Source of the DNA: Acidobacteria bacterium Mor1 | Lineage (GTDB): Bacteria > Acidobacteriota > Polarisedimenticolia > Polarisedimenticolales > Polarisedimenticolaceae | Reading direction: 5' to 3' | Assembly (NCBI GenBank): GCA_001664505.1 | Contig: CP011806.1 | Location: 3,253,351-3,260,168 of the forward strand | DNA length: 6,818 nt | Part shown: in pieces, positions 1 through 3,984 of the stretch | How the letters are laid out: each line of letters opens with the position of its first letter | Numbering within the stretch: position 1 is the stretch's first letter | Notes under the pieces: generated by a model | Told to the model about the DNA's origin: nothing | What the model saw: the letters and a program-made list of their open reading frames with translations, nothing else | Database searches by the model: none | Made by a program: the position numbers and the translations under genes

Positions 1-2440
1 CGACGATGCGGCCGTCGAGGTCCAGGTCGATCACTTCGCGGATCTGAAGCAGCCCGTCCTCTTCGGGTGCGCCGGGCGACAGCACCACCGCCGTGCGCGA
101 GGGGTGCTCATGATCGACCACCGCGTGAGCGGCGAGGTGCAACACCCGGAAACGCGAGAGGTCCGCTTCCTTGAGGAAGTGCTCGGAAGCTTCGGCGCCC
201 AGCCGCACCTCACTGGCGCCTCCCAGGTAGCGGGCGAACCAGCGCGCCTCGTCCCGTGCATGAGGCAAACGCCCCAACTCCATACCCGATGAGAGGCTGC
301 CGTAGCGTAGGGCGGCTGAACCGTCCCCACCCTCGGCGATCTCCGGATCGGCCAACGCCAGCGCCGGACCGGTTCGGGACTCCGGCCGGCCCTTCTGCCA
401 GGAAGCCCAGGCCGAGACCGACGGAACCCGGGTGATCTCGTAACGAAGAGCCAGCGGGTCCTCACCCGGCGACCGGCGCAGCGCCGCCAGGGGCAGTCGA
501 TGCAGCGCCTGGTCGGGGACCACGATCAAGCGCTTGACCTGATCGGGCAAGCGGGAGAGCGGCTCTTCAAGCAGGTCGCGATAGAGCCGGGCGGAAGCTT
601 CCAACTCCTCGCCGTCCCGGCGGCCGAGTAGCCCCACGAACAGGTCGACCCGGGACGCCAGCGTCACCTCATCCGGCTGCGGCAAGGCGATCACGTCGTC
701 CCGGGTGACCAGCACGACCCAGGACCCTCCGTTGGTGTTGCCGGAGAACGAGTCGGAGCCGGTGAACTGATAGGCCAGGATCGCCTGGTCCGGCTCGAGT
801 AGCGAACGGACCTGTTCGAGATCGGGAATCTCCGGCGTACGCAGCGCGGCAAACCAGGGATCGGCCTGGGCCAGCTCATGACGCAAGAGCCGTTCGGAGG
901 CTTCCAGCCGCTCCAACTCGGTCAGCAAGCGGCGGCGCTCCTCGGCGGGAACCGTGGCCGGAATCAGGCGGCTCTGTACGCCGGAGATCTGCTGCAGAAC
1001 CTCTTCACGCTGAATCCTCAGCTCGACACTGCCGTCGGTCGCCGGAAGATCGACCTGGGCACCGTCGAGAGTGTCGAGCAGACGTCGGGCCCGCATGCGC
1101 TCGGCGATGCCGAAGGCCAACTCCAGTTCTTCGGTCCCGGGATTCCCGTCGAAGGATCCGAGCAACGCCCCGGACGCCCGGTAGTAGACGAAGGCCCAGT
1201 TGGAGAACGAGCGGGCCCGGACCAGATCGTCCTGCTGCAGGTCCCGCACCTGCTCGATGGTGTCCATCGCCCGGAACAGGTCTTCCAGCTGCGGCTGCGA
1301 CCGGTCGAGTATGCCGTTGACCGACGCACGGATGATGTAACCCCGGGCCAGATGCGTCAGGTTCCGACGGGAGGCCGCGAGTTCGATGGCCAGATCGGCG
1401 TGCTCGATGGCCTGCTTCGGATCCCCGTTCCGGGCCTCGAGCCGGGCGAGAATGCGCAACCCGTGCAGCCGCCCGCCGAAGTGACCATGCCGTTCCGCCA
1501 GATCCAGCCCCTGCCTGCCGTACTCCATCGCCTTGTCCGGATCGCGTCGCGAATAGAGCTCCGAGAGGGAGCGCAGCGTGCCGCCGGCGACGGTCCAGTT
1601 GCCGGCCTGGCGCGCGGCGTTCAGCGACTCGAGCAGGATGCCCTCGAGTTCCGAAGGATCGGCACGCACCCGGCGCCGGTGCACCTTGCTGGCCAGAATC
1701 GCCACGTTGTGCATTTCGGCGGACCAGCTGTACAGATCACCCTGCTCCCGGTAGCGCTCGGCGTTGCGCCGGAAGTAGCCCAGGGAATCCTGCACCCGGC
1801 CCATGGCCCAGCTGCAGCGCCCCAGACCGTTCAGCACCCGGTTCTGCAGGTCGACCGGTCCGTCGGGGAAGATCTTCGCTTCCAGATCCTGGTAGAGCGC
1901 CAATGCGCCGGAGACGTCGTCGAGATTGAATGCCCGGTCGGCACGCCGGGTCTGCACCCGGATCGCCAGCGCCGGGTTCCCTTCGGCCGCCGCGGCGGCA
2001 AGGTCGAGCTCCGTGGCCGCCTGTTCGTCCTCACCGATGTTCTCGTGGAACCAGGAGAGGCTCATGCGGGACAACACTTCACCGGACTGCTGGCCGCGAG
2101 CCGCGAAACTCTCCGCGGCTTCGCTGAGGAGTCGCTGCGCCCGCTCTGCATCCTCGACCCGCGCCCGGTCGAGCAACAGGTTTCCCAGGGCCAGCTTGGC
2201 GGCAGCGTTGCCGGTCTGCACCGACAGGATGTTCTGCAGCCGCTGCTCGGCCCCGAGATAATCCCCGGTCTGGCGAGCGATCACCGAGTAACAGCGGTAC
2301 ACATCCAGCTCGCCGGGATGCTGGCGCACCAGCTCGTCGCAGTGATCGTGGGAGGTGGGCATGACGGATCCCTGGGCCGCGACCGTGACCCACCCGGCGG
2401 CGAAGAGCGCCGCCGTGACTATCCAGCGCAATTGCGCCAT
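1..2440 (-). CDS. Exported TPR-CHAT (caspase-like) protein, 3' end beyond window
   Basis: This frame is open from an ATG at 2440-2438 to the left edge without a stop (813 residues visible). Residues 1-22 look like a Sec signal peptide: Arg5, a hydrophobic run at about 7-20, and a VAA|QG cleavage site after Ala22. Cys34 and Cys50 could form a disulfide, which would suit export. Residues of about 30-440 are helical TPR-like repeats (for example RQTGDYLGAEQRL and DPDKAMEYGRQGLDLAERHG). Residues of about 474-530 form a charged coiled-coil linker. From about 540 the pattern is that of a CHAT domain, a caspase-related clan CD fold: LEPDQAILAYQF, then RLIVVPDQALHRLPLAAL, then HLAAHAVVDHEHPSR, where His772 is the expected catalytic histidine. 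The visible part ends at DLDLDGRIV, just where families of this type continue into a VLSAC-like strand carrying the catalytic cysteine, so activity cannot be judged here. The start is supported by a GAGGGGG ribosome site. It is the third gene of the sigma/anti-sigma operon, 18 bp after the anti-sigma stop. The substrate is unknown; a non-peptidase scaffold role is possible. Confidence 0.9.
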   Translation of the reverse strand, partial: MAQLRWIVTAALFAAGWVTVAAQGSVMPTSHDHCDELVRQHPGELDVYRCYSVIARQTGDYLGAEQRLQNILSVQTGNAAAKLALGNLLLDRARVEDAERAQRLLSEAAESFAARGQQSGEVLSRMSLSWFHENIGEDEQAATELDLAAAAAEGNPALAIRVQTRRADRAFNLDDVSGALALYQDLEAKIFPDGPVDLQNRVLNGLGRCSWAMGRVQDSLGYFRRNAERYREQGDLYSWSAEMHNVAILASKVHRRRVRADPSELEGILLESLNAARQAGNWTVAGGTLRSLSELYSRRDPDKAMEYGRQGLDLAERHGHFGGRLHGLRILARLEARNGDPKQAIEHADLAIELAASRRNLTHLARGYIIRASVNGILDRSQPQLEDLFRAMDTIEQVRDLQQDDLVRARSFSNWAFVYYRASGALLGSFDGNPGTEELELAFGIAERMRARRLLDTLDGAQVDLPATDGSVELRIQREEVLQQISGVQSRLIPATVPAEERRRLLTELERLEASERLLRHELAQADPWFAALRTPEIPDLEQVRSLLEPDQAILAYQFTGSDSFSGNTNGGSWVVLVTRDDVIALPQPDEVTLASRVDLFVGLLGRRDGEELEASARLYRDLLEEPLSRLPDQVKRLIVVPDQALHRLPLAALRRSPGEDPLALRYEITRVPSVSAWASWQKGRPESRTGPALALADPEIAEGGDGSAALRYGSLSSGMELGRLPHARDEARWFARYLGGASEVRLGAEASEHFLKEADLSRFRVLHLAAHAVVDHEHPSRTAVVLSPGAPEEDGLLQIREVIDLDLDGRIV

Positions 2441-2443
2441 GAA

Positions 2444-2450
2444 CCCCCTC
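2444..2450 (-). promoter_or_regulatory. Ribosome binding site of the TPR-CHAT gene
   Basis: The minus strand reads GAGGGGG, with its GAGG core 6 nt before the ATG at 2440. It lies in the 18-bp gap after the anti-sigma stop. It fixes the start that begins the signal peptide and supports translation as the next cistron of the same transcript. Confidence 0.7.
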
Positions 2451-2458
2451 GCCAAGGA

Positions 2459-3130
2459 CTACTCGAGATGCACGATGAACGCGCTGGATGCGGAGCGGCG
2501 CCCGTCGGGGAGTGAGGCCTCGACCCGCCAAACCAGCTTGTCGCCGGGCTCCAGGCCTTCGAGCGCCTCGGGGGGCACTCGATACTGCGGCTGTTCGAGA
2601 CCGTGGGCCGAGTCGATCGGATCCAGGTCGGTTTCGGTGACCTCGATGTCGTAGGTCACGCTCTCCGGGCCGCCCTCCCACTGCCAGCGCAGCACGCAGT
2701 CCTCACGGGAAAGCGGCACCGACTCGTCGAGCAACGAGACGATCGGCTGGGTGTCCGCGTTGCGCAACGTCGGAGCCAGGTCGGGACGGGTACTGGACTC
2801 CATCGGCGCGACGAATACCGCCAGCGCTAGCGCCGCGGCGGCGAGACCGCCGGCGAAGACGATCCAACCGCTGGAGCCGCCGAAGCGCCCCGCCGGAACC
2901 GAGACCACGGTTCCCCGCTCTTCGGGCATCGCCAGACGCCACGCCTCGGCACAACTCGGGCAACCGGCCAGATGGTCGACCACCGCGTCCAGCTCGGCGG
3001 GCTTCGCCTCACCATGGGCCGCCTGCCAGATCAGATCCGCGTCGGGACAGTGTTCCCCCGGTCGCGCACCCTCGGACAATTGTTGGAAAGCGGTGCGTAT
3101 CCGCTCCGTGCTGTTTCCGTTCTCACTCAC
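2459..3130 (-). CDS. Zinc-finger (ZAS/zf-HC2-like) single-pass membrane anti-sigma factor
   Basis: The gene encodes 223 residues from a GTG at 3130-3128 to a TAG at 2461-2459. The N-terminal cytoplasmic part carries the zinc-binding anti-sigma signature: Cys28 and then HLAGCPSC, giving His53, Cys57 and Cys60 (Hx3Cx2C). One transmembrane helix follows (about residues 88-107, WIVFAGGLAAAALALAVFV). Residues of about 110-223 would be extracytoplasmic. That part has alternating beta-strand patterns (VLRWQWEGGPESVTYDIEV, KLVWRVEASLPDG) resembling a fibronectin-III-like sandwich. Known ZAS proteins bind the sigma factor encoded beside them, hold it inactive, and release it on a signal. The partner here is presumably the sigma gene just upstream, whose stop overlaps this GTG by 4 bp (GTGA), suggesting translational coupling. 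The GTG start is preferred because an AAGGGGG ribosome site sits 7 nt upstream. An in-frame upstream extension would lie inside the sigma gene and looks nothing like an anti-sigma protein. The family call is firm; the signal sensed is unknown. Confidence 0.88.
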   Translation of the reverse strand: MSENGNSTERIRTAFQQLSEGARPGEHCPDADLIWQAAHGEAKPAELDAVVDHLAGCPSCAEAWRLAMPEERGTVVSVPAGRFGGSSGWIVFAGGLAAAALALAVFVAPMESSTRPDLAPTLRNADTQPIVSLLDESVPLSREDCVLRWQWEGGPESVTYDIEVTETDLDPIDSAHGLEQPQYRVPPEALEGLEPGDKLVWRVEASLPDGRRSASSAFIVHLE

Positions 3131-3702
3131 GGCTTGACCCCCTTCGCCGTCAGACACGTCCGCAGATTGGCCATCCCCCGATAGACCAGACTCTCGGCTT
3201 TCTTGGTGGACCAGCCGAAGAGTTCCGCGATGGACGGTACCGTGTGACCTTGCAGATAGAGCGCCACCGCTCGGCGGCGCGATTCGACCAATCCCGACAG
3301 GCAGTCCAGGATCGCCTCTCCGATCTCCCGGGACGCGTTGCTGCGTTCCGGGTCGGCGATACCACTCCGGGTCGCCGGCAGTTCCGGCTCCTCGTCGGTG
3401 GTCTGGACCGGCACTTCCTTGCGTCGCTGGTGTCGGCGGATCGCGTCGATGGTGCAACCGTAGGCCACCCTGTCGGCATAGGCCGCAGTCAGCTCACGAG
3501 TGCTGTCCTTCTTCACGGCGTCCAGGTAGCGCAGCATCGCCACCTGCAGGATGTCGTCCTCGTCCTCGGACAGCCAGGCCGGCCGGTAGCGGGCTACCGA
3601 GCGACGCAACCTGCGGCGAATCCCCTCGAGATCGCTGGGATCCAACGCCACGGAAGGATTCGAGGGCTGGGGAGAGCCCGCGGCCGGCCTGTGTTCACTC
3701 AT
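3127..3702 (-). CDS. ECF-like sigma-70 family RNA polymerase sigma factor
   Basis: The gene encodes 191 residues, the usual size for an ECF sigma factor, with only regions 2 and 4. Region 2 spans about 24-97: EDDILQVAMLRYLDAVK is the core-RNA-polymerase-binding helix, and GCTIDAIRRHQRRKE corresponds to the -10 recognition segment. An acidic linker of about 98-125 (TTDEEPELPA) replaces region 3. Region 4 spans about 127-185, with a helix-turn-helix in HTVPSIAELFGWSTKKAESLVYRG-like sequence (about 153-176) expected to read the -35 element. The ATG at 3702-3700 is chosen because GAGG lies 7 nt upstream. A longer in-frame form starting at 3843 adds 47 residues without sigma-like sequence. The gene's TGA overlaps the GTG of a zinc-finger anti-sigma gene, the classic pairing for a sigma factor held at the membrane. 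Its targets, and whether it reads its own promoter, cannot be told from this window. I do not assign it to a numbered ECF group. Confidence 0.88.
   Translation of the reverse strand: MSEHRPAAGSPQPSNPSVALDPSDLEGIRRRLRRSVARYRPAWLSEDEDDILQVAMLRYLDAVKKDSTRELTAAYADRVAYGCTIDAIRRHQRRKEVPVQTTDEEPELPATRSGIADPERSNASREIGEAILDCLSGLVESRRRAVALYLQGHTVPSIAELFGWSTKKAESLVYRGMANLRTCLTAKGVKP
3138..3144 (-). promoter_or_regulatory. Ribosome binding site of the anti-sigma gene
   Basis: The minus strand reads AAGGGGG, 7 nt before the GTG at 3130. It lies inside the last codons of the sigma gene. It decides the GTG start and the 223-aa length of the anti-sigma protein. Confidence 0.7.
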
Positions 3703-3709
3703 GGAGGGA

Positions 3710-3713
3710 CCTC
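3710..3713 (-). promoter_or_regulatory. Ribosome binding site of the sigma-factor gene
   Basis: The minus strand reads GAGG with a 7-nt spacer to the ATG at 3702. It is the main reason to prefer the 191-aa start over an upstream in-frame start at 3843. Confidence 0.55.
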
Positions 3714-3726
3714 GGAGGTGCTGTCT

Positions 3727-3755
3727 AGTTTTCCCCGTGTCACCGCCGGTTTCAA
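3727..3755 (-). promoter_or_regulatory. Weak candidate promoter for the sigma/anti-sigma/CHAT operon
   Basis: The minus strand has TTGAAA (3755-3750), a 17-nt spacer, then AAAACT (3732-3727). The first hexamer is a good -35 match; the second matches the -10 consensus at only three of six positions. The leader would be short, about 20 nt, but long enough to include the GAGG ribosome site. The TGAAACC core could equally be read as an ECF-type -35 element, which would imply autoregulation, but no clear ECF -10 stands at the right spacing. This is a suggestion only. Confidence 0.25.
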
Positions 3756-3816
3756 CCCTCGGGAACGCAAAGCCGGCTTCCTGGGCGATGCGTGTGGACA
3801 ACGTCGTACTCCCTTC

Positions 3817-3834
3817 GAGCCCCCGCCTGGGCTC
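3817..3834 (-). repeat. GC-rich hairpin, GAGCCC-6 nt-GGGCTC
   Basis: A perfect 6-bp inverted repeat with a 6-nt loop lies about 115 bp before the sigma start. No T-run follows on either strand, so it is not a convincing intrinsic terminator. It could be a leader RNA hairpin, an operator or chance. Confidence 0.35.
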
Positions 3835-3890
3835 ATGCGGCACAAGACCCCTCCGACCCCGCGTGGGACCGGCCTCGAACCGTGTATGGA

Positions 3891-3918
3891 AGGGATCGTC
3901 GGAAACAGGGAGATCCCT
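3891..3918. repeat. Inverted repeat AGGGATC-14 nt-GATCCCT, possible operator
   Basis: Two perfect 7-bp arms lie 21 bp apart, centre to centre, which is two helical turns and so fits a dimeric DNA-binding protein. The right arm also takes part in an overlapping tight inverted repeat, CAGGGA-GA-TCCCTG (3906-3919). The site is roughly 190-215 bp upstream of the sigma start. A 7-bp repeat of free spacing can arise by chance in a region this size. Confidence 0.3.
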
Positions 3919-3951
3919 GCACCGGGCGCGACATTTTTCGGAAGATAGCTG

Positions 3952-3975
3952 AAAAGCCCCGGAACAGGGGACTTT
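3952..3975 (-). terminator. Likely intrinsic terminator of the propeller-GGDEF gene
   Basis: Nine bases past the TGA at 3987-3985, the minus strand forms an AAAG-t-CCCC / GGGGCTTT stem with one bulged base and a TGTTCC loop. It ends in a short TTTT run (3955-3952). The strong GC core, the T-rich end and the position directly after a stop codon all fit an intrinsic terminator. The T-run is short, so read-through into the sigma operon is possible. Confidence 0.6.
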
Positions 3976-3984
3976 CCCGAGGGG

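Larger units (their letters stand above)
3703..3984. other. Intergenic region between the cyclase gene and the sigma operon
   Basis: No convincing gene lies in these 282 bases. Open frames crossing it on either strand are extensions or shadows of the flanking genes. It holds, from right to left, the terminator hairpin after the cyclase, an A/T-richer stretch (3931-3955), inverted repeats at 3891-3919 and 3817-3834, and a weak promoter candidate just before the sigma gene. Any promoter and operator controlling the sigma/anti-sigma/CHAT operon should be here. Confidence 0.7.

Noticed and set aside
878-2515. 545-residue open frame on the plus strand
   Set aside because: It lies opposite the TPR-CHAT and anti-sigma genes, is low-complexity (rich in Gly, Pro, Gln, Arg), and matches no recognisable domain. 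The minus-strand frame has a signal peptide, TPRs and CHAT motifs. It is a GC-rich antisense shadow.
2459-3457. 332-residue version of the anti-sigma protein
   Set aside because: The extra 109 residues lie in another frame of the sigma gene and have shadow-like composition. The GTG at 3130 has a good ribosome site and the canonical overlap.
3703-3843. In-frame 47-residue N-terminal extension of the sigma factor
   Set aside because: The sequence is not sigma-like, and the ATG at 3702 has a well-spaced GAGG.
3872-3880. tRNA T-loop-like GTTCGAGGC on the minus strand
   Set aside because: The flanking bases do not form a full 5-bp T stem, and no acceptor, D or anticodon arms can be placed.
3244-3948. 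234-residue open frame on the plus strand across the sigma gene and intergenic region
   Set aside because: It is opposite a clear sigma factor, has an arginine-rich composition and no recognisable domain.
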